In this document: positions 24,215 to 34,329 of the stretch, piece by piece
How the letters are laid out: every line of letters starts with the position of its first letter
Numbering within the stretch: the first letter of the stretch is position 1
Origin: Prinsepia uniflora
Lineage: Eukaryota; Streptophyta; Magnoliopsida; Rosales; Rosaceae
Direction of reading: 5' to 3'
Assembly: GCA_032719365.1 (NCBI GenBank)
Contig: CM064862.1
Coordinates: 87,470,503-87,534,502 of the forward strand
Length of the DNA stretch: 64,000 bases
The notes under the pieces: model-generated
What the model was told of the DNA's origin: nothing
Databases searched by the model: none
What the model saw: the letters and a program-made list of their open reading frames with translations, nothing else
Made by a program: the position numbers and the translations under genes

Positions 24215-25040
24215 TTGTGATGACCGACCGAGTAGGGAGTCCGAGGGGACATCGGTGTGGACCGATGAAGTGGGGGTCCAGGGGGACATCGGGAGACCGA
24301 CTAAGCATGGAGTCCGAGGGGACATCGGGAGACCGACCGAGAAGGGAACCCGATGGGACATCGGTGGGGACCGATGAAAAGGGGGTCCGAGGTGACATCG
24401 AGAAGCCGACCGAGCAGTGAGTCCGAGGGGACATTAGGAGACCAACTGAGTAGACATCGGGAGGCCGACCGAGTGGACATTGGGAGGCCGACCGAGTGGA
24501 AATCGGGAGACCGACCGAGCAGGAAGTCTGAGGGGACATTGGGAGACCGATCGAATAGGAAGTCCGAGGGGACATCAGTGGAGACCGATGAAGAAGGGGT
24601 CCGAGGAGACATCGGGAGGCCAACCTGAGCAGGGAGTCCTAGGGGACATCGGGAGACTGACCGAGCAGTGAGTCTAGGGGACATTAGGAGACCGACCGAG
24701 TAGACATCAGGAGGACGACCGAGTGGACATCGGGAGACCGACCGGGCAGGAAGTCCGAGGGGACATCGGGAGACCGACCGAATAGGAAGTCCAAAGGGAC
24801 ATCGGTGGGGACCAATGAAGAGTGGGTCCGAGGGGACATCGGGAGGCCAACCTGAGCAGGGAGTCCGAGGGGACATCTGGAGACCGACCGAGCATGGAGT
24901 CCGAGGGGGACATCGGGAGACCGACCGAGCATGGAGTCTGATGGGACATCGGGAGGCCGACTTGACCAGGGAGTCCGAGGGGACATCGGGAGACCAACCG
25001 AGCAGGGAGCCTGATGGGACATTGGGGGGACCGATGAAGA
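24215..25040. repeat. ~37-bp minisatellite array (GACATCGGGAGACCGACCGA)
   Basis: Around twenty units of about 37-38 bp: GACATCGGGAGACCGACCGA followed by GCAGGGAGTCCGAGGGG, with a second unit type containing GGGGACCGATGAAG. Unit length is not a multiple of three, yet long frames persist on both strands (191, 180 and 141 codons on minus) because stop codons are rare in the unit. The repetitive Ser/Arg/Pro/Leu proteins are probably not real genes. The array lies in the interior of the element whose LTR starts at about 25467. Confidence 0.9.
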
Positions 25041-25445
25041 AATATGGGTTGTTGTAATAAAGAGAGATAATATCTTGGGGGGGTCAAGTGGCAGGGGGCA
25101 GGTTACCAAGCATGATTATATATGTATTTTTTGTGGTGGGTAGATGCCTACAAAAGGCTAAAAAGTAACTGTTATTTGTTTGTTGTGGGCAGAGTTTGCA
25201 GGGGTTTAAAGTACCAAAATTTGTGGTTTGCAGAGGCTACAATATATATTTATTTTGTGGTGGGAAAGAGGCTTTGTGAGAGAAGCACAAGGGGCTTCGA
25301 CCGACCGAGAAAGGAAAAATTCCCTGGGTTCTTCCTGCGTATTGGACATATTGTATTTTCTGGGTTTTTCTTGGTGTTCTTGGCGGCCATGGTGTTTTAG
25401 CAGGTAAGAAAAATTGAAAAGAACCGACATAACCTTTTGTATCGA

Positions 25446-25465
25446 TTCCCACAGACGACGCCAAA
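25446..25465 (-). other. Primer-binding-type motif, TTTGGCGTCGTCTGTGGGAA
   Basis: On the minus strand this conserved plant gypsy motif follows the end of an LTR (GCATCA near 25470). It orients the adjacent LTR (25467 onward) and interior (leftward) on the minus strand. Confidence 0.7.
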
Positions 25466-25466
25466 C

Positions 25467-25972
25467 TTTTGATGCAAAAATTGTACCAACGAGACTGTAA
25501 AGACACGCACGCACACCAAGACACAAGAAAGTACGTGGTTCACCCAAATCGGGCTACGTCCACGGTGTTGCCTCCCTCTCATTAATAATATGATATTTTG
25601 TACAAGTATAAGGCTCTGAGCCTTTGAGAGATAATAGTGTTTGTAGAGAGGATGAAGAGGTTGAGTCCCCAAAATAAAGGAGGAGGCTCCCTATTTATAG
25701 GAGTTATCTAGGGTTAGGTCATAGTTGTAGTATTCAGGCATGGGCCTTGTTGATAGGCCTCCATGATGAGCCTTGATCATGGGTTTAGTAATTCTCCCAA
25801 GTCGTCTTAAATGGGCCTATTGCTTGGTCAGATGCAGCGTTGACAGTCATAGCATTGATAACGATGACAAGAACTTTTTAAGCGTGTAGTTAGTCACATT
25901 CATCAGTTTGCAAAAAAACTAAATACATGTTAAAATGTCACATAGCTTATTAATTAACTTGACACTGGCATT
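25467..25972 (-). repeat. LTR (minus), upper edge uncertain
   Basis: The inner edge is set by the PBS-like motif at 25446-25465. A TATA-type box reads CTATAAATAG on minus at 25691-25700, followed by leader-like sequence. The outer edge is tentatively the TGCCAGTGTCAAG (minus) start near 25972; no target duplication was found there. Confidence 0.55.
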
Positions 25973-26233
25973 CCCCACTTAATGTTACTGTCATAGTTTA
26001 TGTGTATGAAGTCTACTCTATGATCAGTGTGTGAGCACATACGGGTTGTACAGTCATGATGAAATATAATCTCGATGAGCATCCTAAAGTGAAAACAACA
26101 TATATTAGTGAACCAAGCTTACAATCCCATGCTAAATGGCTTTTGCGATTTTTGTTTTTTCCCTTCACTCAAAGACAATATGTAAGCTACATGTGCCCTG
26201 ATTGAAAGTAGAATGAATAAAGGGAGAACAAAC

Positions 26234-26977
26234 CTTGGGATAGTAATTTCATAGGGAAAAAGAGACTACACCCTCAAGATTATGTATATTGGGAACGTGA
26301 TCTTTCTTCTCATTCACAAATTTTATTATTTGGAACAAAACCTCATAAAGAGATTCTTCAAGTGCTGCTCTGCGAGCCACTCGCTCCTCCAATGCACTCT
26401 CTACACTCAAACGTGCAACAAATGTAAAGTTTAGGATCAACATGGAATCCATAATGTGAAGCAAAGCATGGGAGAACGAAAATTATGTACATAACAGGAA
26501 TTCTACCTCCTGGATCAACTACAACTTTAAAATTATGAGATTTGCCAAAATGTGCTTTAGGGTGTTGCACCACATTCAAATTGATATACCACTGTTCCCA
26601 GTATAGCCTTTTTGTTTTGTGAGTGAACCAAGTTGCTTGTTTTTTTTTCAAAAAAAAAAAACAAACAGATCTGCTACAAACCATGGTAGTTAATTACACA
26701 TTAAATTTCATAAAATTATAAAAATGTTTAATTTGACGATAAGAATACATTACAAGAAACAATTTTTGAATGAGAAATAAAAAAAAGTGGTAGAAAATTA
26801 TTATCGAAGAACTTTGTCTCCTAATATCTATAGATTCTACTTCGATAGTATGAGTAGTAATATCTAAAGGCAAACACAAACCTGAATTTTCTTGTTTGGG
26901 TGTTTCTCTACACAACTAATGAATTGCTCAATCTTCTCATCTATTTTCTTCTCAAGTTCCATATCTCCACATTGCAC
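26234..26977 (-). pseudogene. ATG101-like (autophagy-related protein 101) relic
   Basis: Three exon-like blocks on the minus strand match the HORMA-domain autophagy protein ATG101. Block 26882-26977 encodes QCGDMELEKKIDEKIEQFIS..EKHPNKKIQ, with a TAG acceptor and GT donor. Block ~26507-26670 encodes KQATWFTHKTKRLYWEQWYI, continuing NLNVVQHPKAH..KVVVDPGG. Block 26234-26400 encodes ALEERVARRAALEESLYEVL, then FQIIKFVNEKKDHVP. Damage: the second block's start is a T12-G-A9 tract that breaks frame, and the third has an extra T before CCCTATGAAATTAC (PYEIT) that shifts to TGA. The first exons (around MNCEVCQLKE in the family) and the last exon were not found. ATG101 normally works with ATG13 in the ATG1 initiation complex. 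The two homopolymer shifts could be sequencing errors, but the missing ends argue for a relic. Confidence 0.75.
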
Positions 26978-26999
26978 CTATAGAAAAACAAAGATTTAT

Positions 27000-28300
27000 C
27001 TAAAGATCAGGGATTGTAGCAGTTTAGCTCAATACATTCAGGATGGCATAGAAAGCTGAGCCCTTACAATCATAAAGATTCATCTCAAAAAAAGTAATAA
27101 ACTGAGCCATCAATCTGATGCCAAATTTAATAGACAAACAAACAAACATGTTGAAGGAACTCTGTCATTTCCTATTGAGGTTACATAAGGAAACAGAATG
27201 TGCAGTTGGTATTTGACAGTCCTTCAAGAAAAAACATGCAGGTAAATCTATAATTTAGCTCAGAACCTAATGCACAATATTATTCCACCAAAGAGAAAAC
27301 TCAATCTTAAACACCTGATTAGTAATATGACTACTATCATACGACTCATGGCTTCACAAATACGCAAAAAATATATTCAAAGATTAACATTAAGTTATCA
27401 TATCCTCTATATTCAAAGACATCTTGAGAACAACTTGACTACTAACTATAATTGTAATTATATTTATATTATGGCCTCCATTTGCTCTCCGAGTAAAAAA
27501 ATGAAAAAACAAAAACCTTCACAACAATTTGTTTTGAACAAAGTTCCAAAAACAACTGATTATGTCCCCCATCCTCTTCTTTATTGTTCCCTTCCTATCA
27601 ACCCTATGTGTATTTGATAAATAGAGCAAGCTTGACAGAAAGATCAAAGATCTCATATGAGCATATATGTTTTGACAGTTGACCTCATACGTAGTAGAGA
27701 GATGTTCGATCAGTAATACAGTCCATATAGCACCTTCACCTTTGGTTTCTAATATAGAATCTGGGTTTTCGTCTACTCACCTTTGGTTTCTAATATAGAA
27801 TCTGGATTTTTGTCTACATTAGAAATATAATCATCCCAATTATGTCAAATAAAGTCAAATAACGTCCAAATTGAATTCAGATTAGTTAGGATGGCAGGTA
27901 AAACATAATTGAAACAACATGAGAGAGTTTTCCCTCATCAAATCTTGTATCCATAACATCACAAAGTATCAAACAACTTAAGAATCAAAGAACAAACTAG
28001 CTTTTCAATCTTACATATTATTACAAGGCCATTGTCGACAAACTTAAAATGGCCTGATTGGTTTTGCATCGTATACATAAGGATATCAAATTGAATGAAT
28101 GAAATTTGGGCCTCAAAACAACGATCAAAGAGATCTTGGTTTATGGGGAAGGAAAAATGCCTAAGAAAATTTAATATCACAAACTACAAAGAGACATGGA
28201 TATCCGAGCATCAAAACCAGAGGATATCAAGTACGGCTCAGAATGAATTAACTCGAAATTATCAGAATGAGGGCCGCACGTTTCTTAAGCTTTGATTTAG
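27000..28300. other. Intergenic, no gene recognised
   Basis: AT-rich sequence between the ATG101-like relic and retroelement fragments. Open frames up to 115 codons (27270-27617) have no recognisable motif, splice context or codon bias. A 41-bp perfect-looking tandem duplication is present at 27736-27817. Confidence 0.5.
27736..27817. repeat. 41-bp tandem duplication
   Basis: Two adjacent copies (27736-27776, 27777-27817) starting TCACCTTTGGTTTC and ending GTCTAC, differing at two positions (GGGTTTTCG versus GGATTTTTG). Confidence 0.9.
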
Positions 28301-28389
28301 TCAAAACACTAAAATTTTCTACATCTTAACAACAACCCTAAAATTGGTAGACGTTTTAATAAACATTGGAATAAACCAAACACAATTCA

Positions 28390-29035
28390 TCTCAAAATGT
28401 GTTCAATGTATTTTTTGAGATATTTGACTTTACGAAGCCGATGGTACAGTTTTTGAGACGATCATGTATCATCTCAGGACAATTTTGACTGTTCGAAGTT
28501 TTATACGTTATTTTTAAATTCATTTAAAATTTCGAAAAATTGAGGGATTAAAATATAAGTTATTTGGGATGGTTAGTGACCTTTAAGTAAATGATGACAA
28601 GCGAGAAAGGTCTCAGAAATTACGAGAAGACGTGTAACTCAGTGTTGGATTGCATGGATGGTGTGTGAGTATACGTTCTTTTCTTTAAACTATTGTGCAT
28701 GAATTTTTGCATGTTTTAAATGATTTATTATGTGATTTGTGCGATGACAATTTGATTATGATTTTTGGTGATTTTATGAGTTATTTAAAGTGCACGTTTT
28801 ATGGGGTTTGGTATAAATGGTGGTTTGTGCTTATGCCCGAATTTCGAGATATGATTTTGGTTTACGAAATTAATTATACGTTCATTAAATATGTGTGATT
28901 TCTGTGATATTGGCTTGGCTGTGATTTGATTTTTGTATGAATTTTGACGATTTTTCATAATTTTGTTATTACACGTTTTACGAGGTTTAAGTCTAAAATT
29001 AGTATTTGAGGTTGCTTGTCCGACGATAGTAGGAC
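28390..29035 (+). repeat. Gypsy-like LTR fragment
   Basis: Sequence resembles the LTR at 16270-16700: a GTTCGAAG..TTT block, a GAAAAATTGAGG segment, then GTGTGTGAGTATACG with ATGCAT-rich downstream sequence. Both LTR termini are missing. Confidence 0.5.
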
Positions 29036-29039
29036 TGGA

Positions 29040-29760
29040 CGTGACTTTCAAGCTGAATTAGGAACGAATCTTGTCAAGAGATTACTGCTCGGAGTTGATT
29101 GATCAGACGACTGCCCAAGTATCACATTGTATGCGGTCGGGCAGTCGACCACTAGGAATGGGGCTACAAAGGTGGCGCGCTTCAGGCTTTCGCCAAGGGA
29201 AAGAGGTAGAGTCGCCGTGCTCATTGTTACAATGGAGTCAAGCCAAAGAGAAGGGTCGGAGATCGATCCAAGTTGGACTCTAGGATACCGAGCCGTTTGT
29301 AGGCCTCTATGAAGATCATGTTGACCGAACTCCCTGTGTCTATCATGACCTATGTCGAAGTTGGCGATGAGTGCTCAGATGAAGATTAGGTCATCGTATG
29401 GGTAGATTACCCCTCGTTCCTTTTCCTCCAAGAAGAAATGATCGTTGTATTTGTGGCACTGGCAATAGATGCCAGTGCTCTTTGCTAGTTGGCCTATTAC
29501 TGGTGCCCATGTTAGTTTGGGGATCATGTTCTCAACGTTCATGAACACGTTCTCATATGAGGTGTTCTGGATGGTGTACGTCCATATTTTGACCGAGGGG
29601 GTGGCCGCTTTGTGTTGGTGTTATTTGGTTGATAATCCTTTCGATTTTGGCCTTCGGGATTATTATGGTATCCATGGATTTTTCCCTTTTTACCTAGACT
29701 ATAGGAGCTGGAGCAATCCCTCTTTTTTCCCACCTGGGGAGTGTTGGTTGTGATTCTGAC
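29040..29760 (-). pseudogene. Gypsy gag-protease polyprotein relic
   Basis: On the minus strand, 29103-29230 encodes LPLSLGESLKRATFVAPFLV then VDCPTAYNVILG. This matches the post-protease segment of plant Ty3/gypsy polyproteins (usual form FLVVDCPSAYNAILGRP). Further upstream (29400-29470) is GIYCQCHKYNDHFFLEEKER, resembling the gag His/Cys-rich region, and 29540-29730 has a basic Pro/Arg-rich stretch. Stop codons and frame changes separate the pieces, and no reverse transcriptase follows. It is an inactive fragment. Confidence 0.68.
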
Positions 29761-29999
29761 CTGAGGTCGACTACTGGGGTGAGGGTTAAGTGTCAGAGTT
29801 ACTCGATCAGTACATGTTTATCGTGTTCCCCGCGCTAGGCCGGTAGGTATTGGTTGGTGTAGCGTATCCTTTGTCGGTTATCAGCTTGTCCTTAGCGTGA
29901 ATTGCAGCTTTTTTCATAAGTTCATTGTAGGTAGACCAATCTTGAGTATGTATGGTATACTGATTACCATACCTCATTGTAGCGTGAACACCTTGTCCT

Positions 30000-32196
30000 A
30001 CTGATTAACAGACCTCGGTCACTCACTTCAAGGTCGCCACAACCACCTCAAACAACTGGATCACCCTGATCGTTACCACACGACTCAAACTCACTCACCT
30101 CAGGCACTCACTTATCACGTCACTCACCTGTCACATCCAGTGACTCCAGTTACTTCCTGCTCTTCGAATCACTTAAAATTTGACCCATAGCCTAGGTGTT
30201 TGGTTCTTACACCCTCTTTGAACACTTAACTGTCACATCACTCCTCGTCATCCCACCTAGGGAAGAATAAAGGAGAATCCAGATGATGAAATCAAAGTTC
30301 ATCCAATGTCATCCTCCGGCACTCTGTATTGTCTGCTAAAGAGCAGAAAACGAGAAGTCTCCTTCACCGGTCTCTAAGTCGAAAGCAGTTGCAACCATGT
30401 TGGAAGCACACTAAACTTTTCCAATTACTGAGCTATAAGTCCTCCTACTCCGTCTAAGAGTATTCTATGATAATTACTGTAATGCTTAGTCCATTCTTTC
30501 CGAACTAAACACTACCATAGATTTTATTCGGTTCTTCCAACCTTTTCCGACCAACGACGACTGTCGATAACTACTATAGTGACCAATTCTATTTCTCACA
30601 ATCAAATTTCTCCTCAAACAAGCCTAACCGAAACTCAGGAGGTATGGTCAATCGCAGTCAACCAACCATCTCCACACCATTGCCAAGACAAATCTATATT
30701 ATCCAAAGAATCCTTCTCGTCGTGCAGTGGTAGAACCTTACCATGAGCACATCACGACTGAACTACCCTCAGCTCGTGGCTCGTCGTCTCTCCTCTTTCG
30801 TACCCCCACAACAGTACTCGATCCTCACGTCTCAACTACTGCTGGATCTAATCCAGCCCATCACTATCCGTGATCCACTCCTAGACCACAGATACCGAAC
30901 ATATGTCCATCTCGACGGAGTCACATCCCGACTCGTGACTCATCGTCATCACAATCACCGGCACCAGCACCAACACCAGTACCAGCACACACTATGCGAA
31001 TGAGACAACCTTGGATCTTCGTTCATACCGAGCGACGACCCCGTGCCTCTGCTCAAATTGGAGTAACTCTGCCTCCCTCGTACCCAACAACTCTAGGTAC
31101 AGTCACCCTGACAACTCATACGAGAAAAGGAAATGTCCCATGAACGTCCCCGATTCCCAACAATCATAACTACATCCACTCTTGGTAGTAGTGCCTGCCA
31201 AAGACTCGTGTAGACCTAACCACCAGACATCACTATCGAGACTCCGTATCCCACAAAATCAATCGCCTGTATTAGCTACTTTGTATCCCCACTCCGGGAT
31301 TCCATCGATAAGTACCAACCCTGGTAACCTGTCCAACCAATCTCTAACCAGTCGTAACTCGACTAAACCAATGTCGTCTACCAGGTCATCCATGACCTTA
31401 GTTGCCCAACCATCCATCACAACTAAGTAGCACGACAACCAACTAGGTCTAACTGATTACCACAACCTCGACTACAGAGTGCAATCCCATCACTAAAGCT
31501 GACATGACTAGACCGACCGAAGGTCTCGACTCCGAAAAGTCGTCAAAAGTCAATCTACTCGCCAACTCACCTTTTTCAACCATACATCCTACCTTAGGGT
31601 TCCACGATCACTACCTAGGGTTCCTCTGAGCCCAACTGCAGAAGGTAGTATAATCCACAATCTGACCGACCCCGCGGTCCCGACATGGTAAGGACGTCAA
31701 CCCAATCCTACCGTTAGTTCAACTAGGGTTCCTCAAACCCGACTGCTCCCAGCAGCATAGCCACCTAACTCAACAAAATCCGACCATCTAATGGTCACAA
31801 CTCCCAACCAGTCGTCATAATCGATCCTACAACATCGTGAAAGACGATTCCAACTAACCGTCCCACGATCAAAACTCTAAGGTATTGTTACGTTCAACCT
31901 TTCGTAGGGTCCCACACTGCCAACCACGACAGAACTATAGAAACCCCGGCATCGAGCGCCGAACCAAGATGATCCACGATTTAATCCTAATAACTATCGT
32001 ACCAATATCCTAACTATCAGGTTGATGACGAATTGCAGCCCATAAAGACATCACATCCTCGACCTGTGCTCACTTAGAGAGCAAAACCTGCTCCGGAACT
32101 CAGAGTAACATGAGCAACCCTGCTCTGATACCACTTGTCAGTATCATAGCACCATTTGTTATCAGAGTTCCCTGGGCATCCTACGAGGAAACCTAT
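30000..32196 (-). mobile_element. Non-coding retroelement interior, copy B
   Basis: Reverse-orientation relative of 17076-20236: it shares the block around 30890-31030 (ACATATGTCCATCTCGACGG, GACTCATCGTCATCACAATC) and ends at a PBS complement GCTCTGATACCA at about 32122-32133. A second PBS complement occurs at 32197-32208. Frames are short; no gag or pol motifs. The same block recurs in copy C near 36720-36800. Confidence 0.68.
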
Positions 32197-32208
32197 GCTC
32201 TGATACCA
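32197..32208 (-). other. Primer-binding site (TGGTATCAGAGC)
   Basis: Complementary to the initiator-Met tRNA 3' end, as in many plant LTR elements. It abuts the LTR end at 32211 and reads outward from the palindrome. Confidence 0.8.
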
Positions 32209-32210
32209 CC

Positions 32211-33488
32211 TGTCAAGGCCTGTCCCAATCCCCCTGGGATTAATGCGGGACGCTCCTGATCAAGTCTGACACGGAGTATCAGACAAGGGAAATTTCCGAC
32301 CTTAGCCCGCTCTGGGCTTCAGAGTACGCCAGGATCCGGAGGAGGTATGTGATGTCTCGGTCTCTGCTACAGCTTGCATCCGCTGTCAACCTGAAGGGCA
32401 GTCAAAACATTAAAAGTTGTGAGTGGACAAAACAATAATTTATAGAAAACATTTTCATAAAGACATGTGTACCCTTCACTAAAAAGCATGCACGCATTCG
32501 AAAACCAATTTATCAAACCATTTGGGCCTTAGCCCAAAATCGTAAATGAAACCAAATACACGGGCCACTGCCCAAATCCATGTGGGACTCAGCCCAAAAC
32601 CTGTACACATCACACATCATATAACATATATACATAAATCACATAACTCATCCTGTCACGGTATCTAAAGCTACGCGCGTGCTACCCGGGGTCTCAAAGC
32701 CCAAGTCTCCCAAGGTCCACCCAGGTCAATGTCCGTAGATCAATGACCCTCTCTGAGGTTATAATCCAAGCCCTCCTGAGAGTAAGGTACCCAACGAGGG
32801 CGACTCCACTCAGTTAGTGCTCAGTGACTACTCCGGGGTCCACCCAGGCCAACGACCCTCCCTAGAGTAGTCACGGAGCACTAACTGAATGGAGTCGCCC
32901 TCGTTGGGTACCTTACTCTCAGGAGGGCTTGGATTATAACCTTAGGGAGCGTCATTTATCTACGAACATTGACATGGGTGAACCCTGAGAGACTTGGGCT
33001 TTGAGACCTCCGGTAGCACGTGCGTAGCTTTAGAAACCGTGGCAGGATTGGTAGCATGATTTATATGTATATGTTATATTATATAATCTATGTACTGGTT
33101 TTGGGCTGAGTCCCATATGGATTTGGGCAGTGGGCCCGTGTGATTAGTTTTATTTAAATTTTTGGGCTAAGGCCCTAATGGTTCGGTAACTGCTTTTCGA
33201 ATGCATGCATGCTTTTTAGTGAAGGGTACAAATGTTTTTTATGAAAATGTTTTTATAGATTATTGTTTCGTCCACTCACAACTTTTATATGTTTTGACTG
33301 CCCTTCAGGTTAACAGCGGATGCAGGTTGTAGTAGGGACCGAGACATCATATACCTCCTCTGGATCCTGGCGTACTCTGAAGGCCCGAGCGGGCTAATGT
33401 CAGAATTTTCCCTTATCTGACACTCCGTGTCAGACGGGATCAGGGTCGTCCCGCGTTAATCCCAGGAGGATTGGAACGGGTCCTGACA
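32211..33488. repeat. Long palindrome of two LTR 3' ends (arms ~620 bp)
   Basis: The left arm 32211-32834 is the approximate reverse complement of the right arm 32864-33488, with a 29-bp spacer. Matching landmarks: GGTACCCAACGAGGGCGACT (left, near 32790) and AGTCGCCCTCGTTGGGTACC (right, near 32910); TGTCAAGGCCTGTCCCAATC at the left tip and GGAACGGGTCCTGACA at the right tip. Each tip is followed by a TGGTATCAGAGC PBS pointing away from the centre (32197-32208 and 33491-33502). Each arm is therefore the 3' part of one LTR, joined head to head; 5' halves are missing. Confidence 0.85.
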
Positions 33489-34003
33489 AGTGGTATCAGA
33501 GCCAGGTTTCGATCTTGGGACCTGTGGTTTATGGGCCCACCACACTTCTGCTGCGCTGGGGAAAATGGATAAGGATTGGGTTGTTATGAGCATATAGAAG
33601 TGATTGGGTTGTGGTCGTGGTCGATGGGCATTTGGGTGAGATCGGAGAAAATGGATGAAATGAGGAAATGGGGATATGCATGTATGTAACATACTGGGCC
33701 CACCTACTGCCAAAAGGCATTTGTCTCATAAAACATGCAATAGTTTCCCCATAACTTCTCCGTCGAACGTCCGATTTCGACGTGCCGCCTATCTATGAAT
33801 TTGTATCGACTTGATCTACGTAACGGTCCTCGACCCTCGGCCATCAGACCACCCGGTCAAAGAGTCAACATTTTGCCCACGACTAGGGGTAAAACGGTCA
33901 TTTTGCACCGTCCGTGCGATTTCGCTCAACTAATCGTTGATTAACCTTACTAATCCTTGATTAGTCACTAATCTAATCCCGAAATTCGGGACGGGTCATT
34001 ACA
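33489..34003. repeat. Element leader (+) joined to an LTR 5' end (-)
   Basis: 33491-33503 is a PBS (TGGTATCAGAGCC) followed by ~200 bp of leader. From about 33740 to 34003 the plus strand ends CGGGACGGGTCATTACA, the 5' terminus of a minus-strand TGTAACGACCC-family LTR. The junction has no target duplication, so these are rearranged fragments. Confidence 0.55.
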
Positions 34004-34157
34004 GCTATTGTGGGTTAGCCACGAAGGGCGTCCGACTAGTCTGCTCCATCGGTGGTGGCTCGTTTTTCCGGGGAAAAGTGACTTTGACATGGCTAAGCTG
34101 TTGGTGGTCCCGTCAGGATGTGCTGCTCAGGGATTCACGGGCGTCGCAGTAGATTCT

Positions 34158-34325
34158 TGACACGACTCATCCCAATCCCCCCGGGATTATCACGGGATGT
34201 GCCAAGCTCCCGTCTGTCACGAAGTGTTAGACAAGAGATAACTCAAACCTCAGCCCGTTCGGGGCTTCCAGAGCGCGCCAGGATCGGTGGAGGAGTGCGA
34301 TGTCTCGGTCTCACATCATGTGTAC
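34158..34325 (-). repeat. LTR 3'-end fragment
   Basis: Begins TGACACGACTCATCCCAATC on plus and matches the start of the LTR at 37731 and the left palindrome arm. Followed directly by interior-like sequence. Confidence 0.55.
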
Positions 34326-34329
34326 ACGT

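Noticed and set aside
24215..25040. CRISPR-like array
   Set aside because: Units are adjacent without unique spacers of constant length, and this is plant nuclear DNA; it is a minisatellite.
23411..25109. Long repetitive frames (up to 191 codons) on both strands
   Set aside because: Coincide exactly with minisatellites; unit length is not a multiple of three, so frames change between units.
25206..25547. 113-codon frame spanning the PBS/LTR edge
   Set aside because: Crosses an LTR border and PBS motif, no homology, so likely fortuitous.
26080..26130. Possible last ATG101 exon (ATGCTC after an AG)
   Set aside because: Only three or four residues could fit; the conserved end was not found.
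27270..27617. 115-codon plus frame
   Set aside because: No recognisable domain, AT-driven composition and no flanking gene structure.
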